From Mycobacterium adipatum (lineage in GTDB: Bacteria; Actinomycetota; Actinomycetes; Mycobacteriales; Mycobacteriaceae), in NCBI RefSeq assembly GCF_001644575.1, contig NZ_CP015596.1, forward strand, positions 4,030,001-4,094,000: a stretch of DNA of 64,000 bases. Direction: 5' to 3'. Below the pieces are notes generated by a model. It was not told the DNA's origin and did not search any database. It worked only from the letters and a program-made list of their open reading frames with translations. Positions 1 to 8,376 of the stretch are shown here, one piece after another. Every line of letters begins with the position of its first letter. Position 1 is the stretch's first letter. The position numbers were made by a program, and so were the translations under genes.

Positions 1-83
1 GATGTCGTCCCGGCCCCGCCACCGCTGCACGACCGCAAGCCTACGGCGCGCGAGCGGCGCCGTCTGCTCTGGATACCCGGATC

Positions 84-98
84 AGGCAAAGATTGCCT
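84..98. promoter_or_regulatory. Probable MntR/DtxR-type operator upstream of mntR
   Basis: A perfect inverted repeat, AGGCAA-AGA-TTGCCT, ends 13 bases before the GTG start of mntR. On the minus strand the right arm extends to TTAGGCAA, which resembles DtxR/IdeR/MntR boxes. The placement suggests autoregulation. No other gene is visible in bases 1-111; the frame is open leftwards but has no ATG or GTG before 112. Confidence 0.6.
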
Positions 99-111
99 AA
101 ACTCGGTAGCC

Positions 112-810
112 GTGGACTCCAACGGCAACCCGCAGGACTTGACGACGGTTGCTCAGGACTACCTGAAAGTGATCTGGACGGCCCAGGAGTGGTCGCCGGA
201 CAAGGTCAGCACGAAGCTCCTGGCCGAGCGCATCGGCGTGTCGGCGAGTACCGCCTCGGAGTCCATCCGCAAGCTGGCCGACCAGGGCCTGGTCGATCAC
301 GCGAAGTACGGCGCGGTCACCCTCACCGAGGCGGGCCGGCAGGCCGCCCTGGCGATGGTGCGCCGCCACCGGCTGATGGAGACATTCCTGGTGCGCGAGC
401 TCGGTTACGGCTGGGACGAGGTGCACGACGAGGCCGAGATCCTCGAACACGCGGTATCCGACCGGATGCTGGATCGGATCGACGCCAAGCTCGGGTACCC
501 CACCCGCGACCCGCACGGCGATCCCATTCCGGCACCCGACGGGCGGGTGCCCACGCCGCCGGCACGGCAGCTGTCGGTCTGCGCCGACGGCGAGAACGGC
601 ACCGTGGCCCGGATCTCGGACGCCGACCCCGAGATGCTGCGCTATTTCGACAGCGTCGGGATCGCGTTGGACTCCCGGCTGCAGGTGGTGGCGCGGCGGG
701 ATTTCGCCGGGATGATCTCGGTGGCCGTGCACAGCGCGGTTCACGAGGACGGGACGGTCACCACGGTGGACTTGGGAAGCCCTGCCGCGGAAGCGATCTG
801 GGTGGTCTAA
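112..810 (+). CDS. mntR: Manganese/iron-dependent transcriptional repressor MntR (SirR), DtxR family
   Basis: DtxR-family metalloregulator of 232 residues that binds DNA when loaded with Mn2+ or Fe2+ and represses metal uptake genes. The N-terminal winged helix is clear (about residues 10-70, including RIGVSASTASESIRKLADQG). It is followed by the metal-binding dimerisation region (RRHRLMETFL, then HDEAEILEHAVSD) and a C-terminal SH3/FeoA-like domain (about 150-230). The GTG at 112 gives a length close to M. tuberculosis SirR (Rv2788), and the conserved DLTTVAQDYLKVIW begins at residue 9. A palindromic operator lies directly upstream. The stop codon overlaps the convergent SRPBCC gene by 4 bases. 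Confidence 0.93.
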   Translation: MDSNGNPQDLTTVAQDYLKVIWTAQEWSPDKVSTKLLAERIGVSASTASESIRKLADQGLVDHAKYGAVTLTEAGRQAALAMVRRHRLMETFLVRELGYGWDEVHDEAEILEHAVSDRMLDRIDAKLGYPTRDPHGDPIPAPDGRVPTPPARQLSVCADGENGTVARISDADPEMLRYFDSVGIALDSRLQVVARRDFAGMISVAVHSAVHEDGTVTTVDLGSPAAEAIWVV

Positions 811-1424
811 CGCACCATCTTCAGGTGCGTACCGTCGGTGAGCCGGGACGCCTCGGCGGCGTCGGACGCCGAGTGCACGAGCCGCAGCGACGGACGGTTG
901 GCGGACTCGGGCACGACGATCGCGAGGTCTTCGAGCAACGCGATGCTGCGGTCGAGCTGCTCGGCACCGTCCTGCTCGATCGCTCCGACGATGGCGTCGC
1001 TCAGCAACTCGCCGGCCACCTCGGAGGTGACGGTGAGCCGCGACCCCTCCTGCGCCGGGCTGATCCAGAACGTCAGGCGCGTCCGCATGCCGGACTCGCC
1101 GGCGCCGATCAGCACCAGCGTCCCGGGCGCGATCGCCGATTCGACCGTCCACTCGACGATATTGGACACCCCGAGCATCACCGTCTCAGCGGTCATCCGG
1201 GCGCCGGGCACGAAACGTGTGCGCGGCTCGGCCACCCAGCGCTGGTGCACCGTGAGCCAGTCCGCCCAGGTGCGCGGATCGGCGAGCACCGACCACAGCG
1301 CCGCCGGCGTGACCGCCAGGGTGGCGTGACGGGTCACGTGTCCGACGGTCGCGGCGCGGTTCTTGGCCCACGCGGGCTGGTAGTTGAACAGCGGGTGGTC
1401 GCAAACCGGTGCATGTGCGCTCAT
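807..1424 (-). CDS. SRPBCC family protein (polyketide cyclase/dehydrase-like, Rv0910-related)
   Basis: A protein of 205 residues whose central part (about 30-175) has the START/SRPBCC pattern: ATLAVTPAALWSVLADPRTWADWLTVHQRWV, then ITPA-type strands and a long C-terminal helix. It is a paralogue of the 146-residue protein at 7907-8347 (compare DPRTWADWLTVHQRWVAEP with DPQTWDKWFTVHDKWLDEP). It carries about 30 extra N-terminal residues, so a GTG near 1338 (VTRHATLAV) is a possible alternative start. Related proteins are sometimes named after the proposed toxin Rv0910, but no antitoxin gene is next to it. A role in binding a hydrophobic ligand is equally possible. It converges on mntR with a 4-base overlap. 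Confidence 0.75.
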   Translation of the reverse strand: MSAHAPVCDHPLFNYQPAWAKNRAATVGHVTRHATLAVTPAALWSVLADPRTWADWLTVHQRWVAEPRTRFVPGARMTAETVMLGVSNIVEWTVESAIAPGTLVLIGAGESGMRTRLTFWISPAQEGSRLTVTSEVAGELLSDAIVGAIEQDGAEQLDRSIALLEDLAIVVPESANRPSLRLVHSASDAAEASRLTDGTHLKMVR

Positions 1425-1584
1425 ATCTGTTCCAACGCGTGCCGTTGGGCAAAAGTTCGCCGAAAACCTGGGATTTGGCTAATAAAACCCGCCGGAAACT
1501 GACGGCAACCTGATAAGGGGGTTTGCGTTCCACAGCCGGCCGAATATGGGACATTCGTACCGGTTCTCGGGTCGTGCTCCGCGC

Positions 1585-2433
1585 TCATCCCTGCAGCCTG
1601 CGGTGGTACTGCGCGCGAGACTGCGCATCGACGACGCTGAAGGCCGTGTCGAAGTGCGTCGCGCGCATGATCCGGTGCCGGACGCGGTCCGGCAACGCAT
1701 TCGCGACGGTGACCAGCGCGCCGAGCTGGCGCGGCACCGACACCACCGGGCGACCGCTGCGGACGGCCGCGACGATCGCCGCGGCCACATCGGCAGGTTC
1801 GACCTCCGAGATCGGCCGAACCCAGGCCGGCACGGAGTGGCCCGCCGACAGTTCGGTGCGCACCACACCCGGCAACACGGCGGTGACCCCGATACCCTCG
1901 GCCGCCAGTTCCAGGTGCAGCGCTTCGGTGAAACCGACCACGGCGTGCTTGGTGGCGCAGTAGGTCGCCAAACCCGGGAAGGCGCTCGCCCCCGCCAGGG
2001 AGGCGATGTTGACGATGTGGCCGCCCCGATTGCGCATCCGCGCCGCGGCGAGTTTTGAGCCGTACAGGACACCGCGCAGGTTGACGGCGACGATCCGGTC
2101 GGTCATCTCGTCGGATTCCTCGACGAAGACCCCCGTCGGCATGATCCCGGCGTTGTTCACCAGGACGTCCAGCGACCCGAACCGGCTTTCGGTCTCGTCC
2201 AGAAAGCCGGCGAAGGTCGTCGGCTCGGTGACATCGAGCCGCAGTCCGCAGACCACCCCGCCGGTGATCTCGGCAAGTTCTGCCGCCGTCTTCTCCACCA
2301 GGGCCTCGTCGACATCCCCGAGCGCCACCCGGGCCCCGGCGCGGGCAAAGGCCTCACCGGTGGCGCGGCCGATGCCCCGGGCGGCGCCGGTGATGGCCAC
2401 CACCCGACCTGACATTGTCGGGATCCTGGTCAT
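1585..2433 (-). CDS. Short-chain dehydrogenase/reductase
   Basis: Classical SDR of about 282 residues with the cofactor glycine motif TGAARGIG near the N-terminus, NNAG in the middle and the active-site YCATK with an upstream serine in NIAS. It is expected to oxidise or reduce an alcohol or ketone with NAD(P). The ATG at 2433 is preferred over a GTG two codons upstream because it forms an ATGA overlap with the stop of the acyl-CoA ligase gene, the pattern of this whole operon. It is the last gene of the eight-gene operon that starts at 9567. The substrate is unknown; the context suggests an acyl-CoA or alcohol intermediate. Confidence 0.88.
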   Translation of the reverse strand: MTRIPTMSGRVVAITGAARGIGRATGEAFARAGARVALGDVDEALVEKTAAELAEITGGVVCGLRLDVTEPTTFAGFLDETESRFGSLDVLVNNAGIMPTGVFVEESDEMTDRIVAVNLRGVLYGSKLAAARMRNRGGHIVNIASLAGASAFPGLATYCATKHAVVGFTEALHLELAAEGIGVTAVLPGVVRTELSAGHSVPAWVRPISEVEPADVAAAIVAAVRSGRPVVSVPRQLGALVTVANALPDRVRHRIMRATHFDTAFSVVDAQSRAQYHRRLQG

Positions 2434-4049
2434 GAGCACTCCTCCTGCAGGACCTTCTTCAGGACCTTTCCGGTTTCATTGCGCGGCAACTGATCGATGA
2501 AGACGACATCGCGGGGGACTTTGTGGCGGGCCAACTGGGATCGCACGAACGCCCGGACATCGTCGGATTCGAGGGTCTCGCTGCTGCGAACGACGAAGGC
2601 GCGCAGCCGCTGTCCGAACTCCGCATCGCCGACCCCGACGACGGCGGCCTCCAGCACATCGGGGTGCTCGGCGAGCAGGTTCTCGACCTCCAGCGGGAAG
2701 ACGTTCTCGCCGCCGGAGACGATCATGTCGTCATCGCGGCCGTCGACGAACCACAAGCCGCTTTCGTCGAAATGACCGGTGTCGCCCGTGGACAACAATC
2801 CGTCGACCGACTCTTTCTGCCCGCCGTCGGTGTATCCCTGGAAGCTCAACCCGCTGGACACGAAGAGCGTGCCGGTGCGACCGGGTTCGGTGATCCTGCG
2901 GCGGCGCTCGTCATAGGCGGCCATCGTGCACCCCAGCGGCGGCCGGCCCACCGTACCCGGGGCCGCGCGCAGATCCTCGGGGGTGGCCACTGCCGCGACC
3001 GCAACCTCGGTCGAGCCGTACAGGTTGTACAGCACGTCACCGAAGGCGTCCGCCGTCCGCCGGCACAGCTCGGGAGAGAGCGCCGAGCCGGCGGCGAACA
3101 CCACCCGCAGCGAGGATGTGTCGTAACGTGCCAGCACATCTGGCCCGAGGTCCAGGATGCGGGTCAGCATGGTGGGCACCACGATCAGTGCCTGCACCCG
3201 GTGTCGTTCGATCGCGACCAGTGCCGCGACAGGATCGAATCTGCGCGCCAGGATGACCCGGCTGCCCAGCGCGAGTCCCATGGTGCAGGTCGCCAATCCG
3301 GTCGCGTGGAACATGGGAGCGGCCACGTAGTAGCTCGCGTGCGCGGGCCACGGGATGCGGTCGATCAACTGAGCCGACTGCAGCGGGCTGACCCTGTTGC
3401 GCGGTGCACCCTTGGGGGTTCCGGTGGTCCCGCTGGTGAGCAGCACGATGGCACCGACCGTCTCCGGCGCCGGCAGCGGGTCCGTGGGCTGGCCGGCGGC
3501 TATCGCCGTCAAACTCAGTCGCCCACAATCCCGCTCGGACCAGCCGAGGACGCGCAGCACGCGCGGTTCCAGGACGTCGAGCAGATCGGTGAACTCCTCG
3601 TCGGCGATCACGGTGGTGACGCGTTCCCGACGACACACGTCGGCCAGCTGCGGAGCGGCGAACCCGGTGTTCAACAGGACCACCCGCGCCCCGGTGTGGC
3701 CTGCCGCGAACAACGTCAACAGCAATCCACGGTGGTTACGCGCGAGGACCCCGATCACCGCGCCGGGTCCGACGCCGTGCGCAGACAGCCCGTGCGCCAG
3801 CGCATTCGATTGGCGTTCCAGTTCGGCGAACGTCAGGGTTCCGTGCTCGTCGGTCAGTGCCGGCGCCGATCCGTACCGGGCGGCGCTGTGCCGTATCAGC
3901 CCGGCGAACGCGCCGTACTGCCGCATCCAACGCGACGCACGCAGCGCCTGCACCGGCCGGTGCGGATCCATCAGTCCGCGGCGTAGCAGCACCAACGCCG
4001 CCGCGCCGAGATCGGTTGCAGTGGACACGATCTGGAGAAGATTCTTCAC
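2430..4049 (-). CDS. Acyl-CoA synthetase (FadD-type, AMP-binding)
   Basis: ANL-superfamily ligase of 539 residues that should activate a carboxylic acid to its acyl-CoA through an acyl-adenylate. Motifs seen are the phosphate loop LLTSGTTGTPKG at about 203-214, YGSTE at 344-348, STGDTG near 423, the hinge GRDDD, and the C-terminal catalytic lysine in ETGKVLKK near 528. The N-terminus (about residues 1-45) has the hydrophobic extension seen in mycobacterial FadD12-like enzymes. It starts at a GTG that overlaps the stop of the hydrolase gene (GTGA), and its own stop overlaps the next SDR. In the operon it probably supplies the CoA thioester used by FadE21 and Ltp1. Confidence 0.9.
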   Translation of the reverse strand: MKNLLQIVSTATDLGAAALVLLRRGLMDPHRPVQALRASRWMRQYGAFAGLIRHSAARYGSAPALTDEHGTLTFAELERQSNALAHGLSAHGVGPGAVIGVLARNHRGLLLTLFAAGHTGARVVLLNTGFAAPQLADVCRRERVTTVIADEEFTDLLDVLEPRVLRVLGWSERDCGRLSLTAIAAGQPTDPLPAPETVGAIVLLTSGTTGTPKGAPRNRVSPLQSAQLIDRIPWPAHASYYVAAPMFHATGLATCTMGLALGSRVILARRFDPVAALVAIERHRVQALIVVPTMLTRILDLGPDVLARYDTSSLRVVFAAGSALSPELCRRTADAFGDVLYNLYGSTEVAVAAVATPEDLRAAPGTVGRPPLGCTMAAYDERRRRITEPGRTGTLFVSSGLSFQGYTDGGQKESVDGLLSTGDTGHFDESGLWFVDGRDDDMIVSGGENVFPLEVENLLAEHPDVLEAAVVGVGDAEFGQRLRAFVVRSSETLESDDVRAFVRSQLARHKVPRDVVFIDQLPRNETGKVLKKVLQEECS

Positions 4050-4879
4050 CTCACACCTTCCAAACCGACTACCAGCCGTGCCACCGTCTCGGGATCGTCG
4101 AGTTGTGGGCAGTGTCCGGAGCGGGGCAATATCACCAGCTCACTGCCGGGAATCTGTCGATGTAGTCGTCTGCTGGCGTGCACAGGGATGATTCGATCCT
4201 TTGCTCCGTGCACCACCACCGTGGGGCAGCTGACGCACACACCCTGATGCCCCGCTGTGGTTTCGCGGGCATATTGCAGGGCATACCGCCCCAGGTGAGC
4301 GAGTTCGGATCCGCTGGCCAACAGCTGGGTCCAATACGCCAGCACCTCGGGGTCCGAGGTGGCCCCGGGACCGTAGAGCACCTGCCGAAGTGCGCGCGCC
4401 GCAACCCATTGCAGCACCCTGGATGGCACCGGCACACGGGCCACTTCCTGCCATACCCGCGCCGGGATGTCACCGTAGCGGGCAAGCCGCGCAAGCCAAT
4501 GCCGGGCATTGACCGGGTCGTCGATCGCCACCAGACCCCGAACCAGCTGGGGTCGCCGATCGGCCGCCCGGACCGCGGTCGCGGCCCCGAGCGAATTGCC
4601 CACCAGCAGTGCGGGACCCGTCTCCTCGAGAAGCGAATCGACGAAGGCATCGAACTGCGGTAGCAGTGGCCCCGGGTCGCGTGGGCCTGCCCGGCCGAAG
4701 CCGGGCAGATCCACCGCGACGGCGCGCCGCCCTTGTTCACCCAGGCACGCGAGCACTGCGCGCCAGGTGTCGGCGCTGTCGGCGTAACCGTGTAACAGCA
4801 CCACCGCAGCGCCGTCCCCCGGCACCGATAGCACGCGGGTGTCGACACCGTTGAAGGTGGCCGGACACTCCGCGATCAT
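4046..4879 (-). CDS. Alpha/beta hydrolase
   Basis: Alpha/beta-hydrolase fold protein of 277 residues without a signal peptide, so probably cytoplasmic. The oxyanion motif HGYAD is at 30-34, the nucleophile elbow GNSLG at 94-98 (Ser96), the acid in HGAKDR (Asp228) and the base in RSGHCPQ (His256), so the catalytic triad is complete. It sits between fadE21 and the acyl-CoA ligase with 4-base overlaps on both sides. It may release a free acid from an ester or thioester for the ligase, or act on a ring or side-chain intermediate. The substrate cannot be read from sequence. Confidence 0.87.
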   Translation of the reverse strand: MIAECPATFNGVDTRVLSVPGDGAAVVLLHGYADSADTWRAVLACLGEQGRRAVAVDLPGFGRAGPRDPGPLLPQFDAFVDSLLEETGPALLVGNSLGAATAVRAADRRPQLVRGLVAIDDPVNARHWLARLARYGDIPARVWQEVARVPVPSRVLQWVAARALRQVLYGPGATSDPEVLAYWTQLLASGSELAHLGRYALQYARETTAGHQGVCVSCPTVVVHGAKDRIIPVHASRRLHRQIPGSELVILPRSGHCPQLDDPETVARLVVGLEGVR

Positions 4880-6150
4880 CCCGCGAGCAGGCCCTTCGCG
4901 ATATGCGTGACCTGCACCTCGTTACTGCCGGCATAGATCATCAACGACTTGGCATCGCGGGCAAGCTGCTCGACACGGTATTCGGCCATATAGCCGTTGC
5001 CGCCGAACAGTTGCACGGCCTCCATGGCGACCTCGGTGGCGGCCTCCGAGGAGTACAGCTTGATCGCCGATGCCTCGGCCAGCGACGGAAGCGAACCCGC
5101 CTTCAGCCGCGCCAGCGTCTGGAACACCATGTTCTGCACGTTCATCCGGGCAACCTCCATCTTCGCCAACTTGAGCTGGATCAGTTGGAAGGCCGAGATC
5201 GGGGTACCCCAGAGTACACGGGTTCGCGCATAGTCCAGGCTGAGCCGATGGCACTCGTTGATGATTCCGAGTGACATCAACGCAATGCCCACCCGTTCAG
5301 CGGCGAAATTCGCCCGGGCACTGTCGCGCCCGTCGCCGCTGGCGTGGCTTTCGGTCTCACCGAGCAACCGGTCTGGCGAGAGCCGGACGTTGTCGAAGAA
5401 CAGTTCTCCGGTCGGCGAGGACATCATGCCCATCTTTTTGAACGCCCGGCCCTGGGTGAGGCCCGGCATGCCCGAATCCAGCACGAATGTGAGGACCGGG
5501 CGGTCCCGGCGGTCGACGTCGGTGCCATCGTCCAGCTTGGCGTAGACCACCAGGACGTCGGCATCGGGACCGTTGGTGATGAACGTCTTCTGTCCGTTGA
5601 GGATGTAGTCGCCGCTGCCGTCACCCGCGCGTTTGACGTAGGTCTTCATGCCGCCGAAGGCATCCGACCCCGCATCCGGTTCGGTGATCGCCCATGCGGC
5701 GATCTTCTCCAGCGACATCAACTCGGGAAGCCAGCGTTCCTTCTGGGCCAGCGTGCCCCGGCTCATGATGGTCGACGCCCCCAGCCCCAGGCTGACCCCG
5801 ATGGTACTCAGCAGACCGATGCTCACCGCGGCCAACTCGACCACCATCACCGCGGCCATCGACGCCTGTGCGCCGATATCGCCCAGTCCCCCACCGGAGG
5901 GCTTCGACTTCTCCTGCCGTGGCTCTGCCGAGCCCGCCGCGGACTCTTTGGCCCGCTGCCGGTCCAGCATCGACTTCACCGCGTCGGCGGCCATGGCGTC
6001 CAGGCCGAACTCACTGAAAAGCTTGCGCGCGAACGGGTACGGCGACAACTCGCCGGTCTCCAAACCGTCCAGATGTGGGCGGATCTCCTTGGCGATGAAT
6101 TCGCGCACCGTGTCTCGCATGATGAGATCGGTGTCGGACCACTCGATCAT
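4876..6150 (-). CDS. fadE21: Acyl-CoA dehydrogenase, FadE21-type
   Basis: FAD-dependent acyl-CoA dehydrogenase of 424 residues. The frame is open upstream, but the real start is the ATG at 6150 (MIEWSDTDL), which gives the ATGA overlap with the preceding SDR. Typical blocks are AITEPDAGSDAFG (154-166), QKTFITNG (187-194), the FAD/tetramer region LFGGNGYM (381-388) and IYAGSNEVQ (405-413). The usual medium-chain catalytic Glu position is Ala407. Glu285 in AAERVG fits the alternative base position of isovaleryl/long-chain types. A Ser/Gly/Lys-rich insert lies at about 62-95. It is syntenic with M. tuberculosis fadE21 next to sirR (from memory). Confidence 0.9.
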   Translation of the reverse strand: MIEWSDTDLIMRDTVREFIAKEIRPHLDGLETGELSPYPFARKLFSEFGLDAMAADAVKSMLDRQRAKESAAGSAEPRQEKSKPSGGGLGDIGAQASMAAVMVVELAAVSIGLLSTIGVSLGLGASTIMSRGTLAQKERWLPELMSLEKIAAWAITEPDAGSDAFGGMKTYVKRAGDGSGDYILNGQKTFITNGPDADVLVVYAKLDDGTDVDRRDRPVLTFVLDSGMPGLTQGRAFKKMGMMSSPTGELFFDNVRLSPDRLLGETESHASGDGRDSARANFAAERVGIALMSLGIINECHRLSLDYARTRVLWGTPISAFQLIQLKLAKMEVARMNVQNMVFQTLARLKAGSLPSLAEASAIKLYSSEAATEVAMEAVQLFGGNGYMAEYRVEQLARDAKSLMIYAGSNEVQVTHIAKGLLAG

Positions 6151-7016
6151 GACGGCAGCCTGCCGGCAATGTCGTCGATCTGCCACAGACCGTCGGTCTC
6201 GATCGTGTCGACATCGTGCCAGCCGCGCAGTTGGGAGATGGCGCCGCCCTGCACGGCGTACACCTGCCCGGTGACCGGGCATTTCTCGGTCGCCAGATAG
6301 GCGACCAGCGGGGAGATGTTCGCCGGACTGAACAGATCGACCCCGCCGTCCTCGGGTTCGGCCATCAAGGCACCCATGCCGGGTGTGGCCAGCGTCAGCC
6401 TGGTGCGCGCGATCGGGGCGATGGCATTCACGCGCACGCCGTACCGCTCCAGTTCCTCGGCGGCGACCAGCGTCAGTGCGGCGATCGCGGCCTTGGCCGA
6501 CCCGTAGTTGCACTGTCCCGCGTTGGGAATGGTGGTGCCGGAGCCCGAGGCGGTGTTGATCACCGCGGCGTTGGGCTGGTCCCCGGCCTTGGACTGCGCC
6601 TTCCAGTACGCCGCGGCGTGGCGCAACACCGAGAAATGGCCCTTGAGGTGCACCGCGATCACGGCATCCCAGTCGGACTCCTCCATCGTCGGGATGAAAC
6701 CGTCACGCAGGATGCCGGCGTTGTTCACCACGATGTCCAGGCGGCCGAACTCCTCGACCGCCTGCTGCACCAGAGAGTGCGCACCGCTCCAGCTGGCAAC
6801 GCTGTCGGTGTGGGCCACCGCCGCGCCCCCGGCCGCCCTGATCTCGGCCACCACGTCGTGCGCGGGCCCGGCGTCGGTGCCATCTCCGGTATTGCTTCCG
6901 CCCAGGTCGTTGACGACCACACTGGCGCCCTCCGCCGCGAACAGCAGGGCATGCTCGCGGCCGATTCCGCGGCCGGCGCCGGTGATGACGGCGACCCGCC
7001 CTTCCAATGCTCCCAT
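6147..7016 (-). CDS. SDR family oxidoreductase, MFE-2-like 3-hydroxyacyl-CoA dehydrogenase
   Basis: SDR of 289 residues with TGAGRGIG (12-19), NNAG (98-101), catalytic Tyr171 and Lys175 in YGSAK, and serines at 157 and 159. The start GAGRGIGREHALLFA and the NNAGILRD motif are typical of the dehydrogenase part of multifunctional enzyme type 2 and of bacterial (3R)-hydroxyacyl-CoA or steroid 17-beta dehydrogenases. The MaoC-type hydratase gene is 3 bases upstream, so the two together could perform the hydration and second oxidation steps of beta-oxidation. The stop overlaps fadE21 by 4 bases. Confidence 0.88.
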   Translation of the reverse strand: MGALEGRVAVITGAGRGIGREHALLFAAEGASVVVNDLGGSNTGDGTDAGPAHDVVAEIRAAGGAAVAHTDSVASWSGAHSLVQQAVEEFGRLDIVVNNAGILRDGFIPTMEESDWDAVIAVHLKGHFSVLRHAAAYWKAQSKAGDQPNAAVINTASGSGTTIPNAGQCNYGSAKAAIAALTLVAAEELERYGVRVNAIAPIARTRLTLATPGMGALMAEPEDGGVDLFSPANISPLVAYLATEKCPVTGQVYAVQGGAISQLRGWHDVDTIETDGLWQIDDIAGRLPS

Positions 7017-7019
7017 GTG

Positions 7020-7910
7020 TTATGCCTCCTCGGCGATCTCGGCCAACCCGTCGGTGATGACGAGGTCGGCTCCGCGTGCGGTTTCGAATGCGTAGCTGGT
7101 GATGCCATCGGCGCCGGATTTCCGCCAGATGGTGGTGGTCAGGTCGTCGCCGGGTAGCACCATCTTCGAGAAGCGCACGGCGAATCTCTTGAGCCGGTGC
7201 ACGTCTGAGCCGGCCACCTCGGTCAGCACGGCCCACGACGTGAAGGCCATCGTGCACAGCCCGTGCGCGATGATGCCGGGCAGGCCGGCGTCGCGGGCCA
7301 CCTCTTCGTCGAGGTGGATCGGCATCGGGTCACCCGCGGCCGGGCTGTAGCGGAAGGTCTGATCGTCGTCGACATGCTGGGTCACGGTGGCGACGGGTGG
7401 GTGGGCACGTAGTGCGTCGTCGAAGCGGTGACTGGGGCTCAGTTCACCGACCGCCTTGCCCGCGTCGAATCCACGCACGAAGGTCGTCACATACTGCTCG
7501 TTGACCAATTCCCCGTCCTCGGTGCGGCATTCGAGGTAGATCGCCGCCCGGGTCCCGTTCTCGAGACCTTCGTAACCGATCATCTTGCCGCGCGAGACCA
7601 GCCGGTCACCGGGTTTGATCGGCCGATGGAAGTGGAAATCCTGTTCGCCGTGCACCACCCTGGGAATCAACTCGACGGGCAGCACATCGACCGCCGGCAC
7701 CAGCAGCGCCTCGAACACCGGCACGATGGCGAACACCGGAGGCGCAATGTGCCCCGCCCGGTGCGCGGCGATCGGATCGTTGGTGGCAGCGGCGTACTCC
7801 GCGAGGCGGTCCCCGGTGACCTCGAAGCGCTCCTCGTCGGTCCAGGTGTTCAGCCCGCTGTCATCGAAGACGAGCTCCGGATCGCTGGTCACGTTGTTGG
7901 TCACCGTCAT
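7020..7910 (-). CDS. MaoC-like enoyl-CoA hydratase (double hot-dog)
   Basis: Protein of 296 residues with two hot-dog halves. The C-terminal half has the R-specific hydratase signature, with Asp194 and His199 in AAGDPMPIHLDEE followed by GLPGIIAHGLCTM. The N-terminal half (about 20-150) is a degenerate copy, as in MFE-2-type hydratase 2 enzymes. Expected reaction: reversible hydration of a 2-enoyl-CoA to a (3R)-hydroxyacyl-CoA. The ATG at 7910 overlaps the stop of the SRPBCC gene. Pairing with the adjacent MFE-2-like SDR supports this stereochemistry. Confidence 0.88.
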   Translation of the reverse strand: MTVTNNVTSDPELVFDDSGLNTWTDEERFEVTGDRLAEYAAATNDPIAAHRAGHIAPPVFAIVPVFEALLVPAVDVLPVELIPRVVHGEQDFHFHRPIKPGDRLVSRGKMIGYEGLENGTRAAIYLECRTEDGELVNEQYVTTFVRGFDAGKAVGELSPSHRFDDALRAHPPVATVTQHVDDDQTFRYSPAAGDPMPIHLDEEVARDAGLPGIIAHGLCTMAFTSWAVLTEVAGSDVHRLKRFAVRFSKMVLPGDDLTTTIWRKSGADGITSYAFETARGADLVITDGLAEIAEEA

Positions 7911-8347
7911 GCCGACGCCCGAGCCAGTGCGTCCAGAGCGTCCAGACTCTTGTCGAGCTGCTTGACACCGTCCTTCTCGACCGCCTTGGCCAGTGCCCCC
8001 TTGACCAGCGCTCCCTCGAAGTCACCGGCGACGGTGAATCGAGAACCGTTGCCGGCCGGCTCGATGGTGAAGGTGAATCGCGCCTTGACGCCCGCCATTC
8101 CGGTTCCACTGAGCACGAGGCGCCCGGGCGCTTCGACCTCTTCGACGGTCCAGTCGATCTTGTTGGCCATGCCCAGCATGACGATCTTGGCGCTGAGTTT
8201 CACGCCGGCGGTGAGCGTGCTGGGCGGTTCGTCCAGCCACTTGTCGTGCACGGTGAACCACTTGTCCCAGGTCTGCGGGTCCGCCACGGTCGCCCACAGA
8301 TCGCCGGGTCCGGCGGTCAGCTCGCGAGTTGCTTCGATATGTCCCAT
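7907..8347 (-). CDS. SRPBCC family protein (Rv0910-related)
   Basis: Small SRPBCC/START-like protein of 146 residues. The frame is open further upstream, but the ATG at 8347 (MGHIEATREL) has a strong AAGGAG Shine-Dalgarno 7 bases before it and gives the usual domain length. It contains the helix-grip pattern with a hydrophobic cavity and a long C-terminal helix (GVKQLDKSLDALDALAR). It is the second gene of the beta-oxidation operon, 29 bases after ltp1, and overlaps the hydratase gene. Co-transcription with lipid genes favours a ligand-carrier or cyclase-like role over the toxin role proposed for Rv0910. Confidence 0.8.
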   Translation of the reverse strand: MGHIEATRELTAGPGDLWATVADPQTWDKWFTVHDKWLDEPPSTLTAGVKLSAKIVMLGMANKIDWTVEEVEAPGRLVLSGTGMAGVKARFTFTIEPAGNGSRFTVAGDFEGALVKGALAKAVEKDGVKQLDKSLDALDALARASA

Positions 8348-8376
8348 TGGTGTTCTCCTTTTGCGTGTTTGGACGA

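Noticed and set aside
2..100. Short open frame at the left edge of the window
   Set aside because: 32 codons, cut by the edge, no recognised similarity; cannot be told from chance.
807..1424. Type II toxin-antitoxin system
   Set aside because: Only a distant resemblance to the proposed toxin Rv0910; no small antitoxin gene lies next to either SRPBCC gene.
6151..6513. N-terminal extension of the fadE21 frame to 6513
   Set aside because: Those residues are Arg-rich and lie inside the upstream SDR gene; the ATG at 6150 has the operon's standard 4-base overlap.
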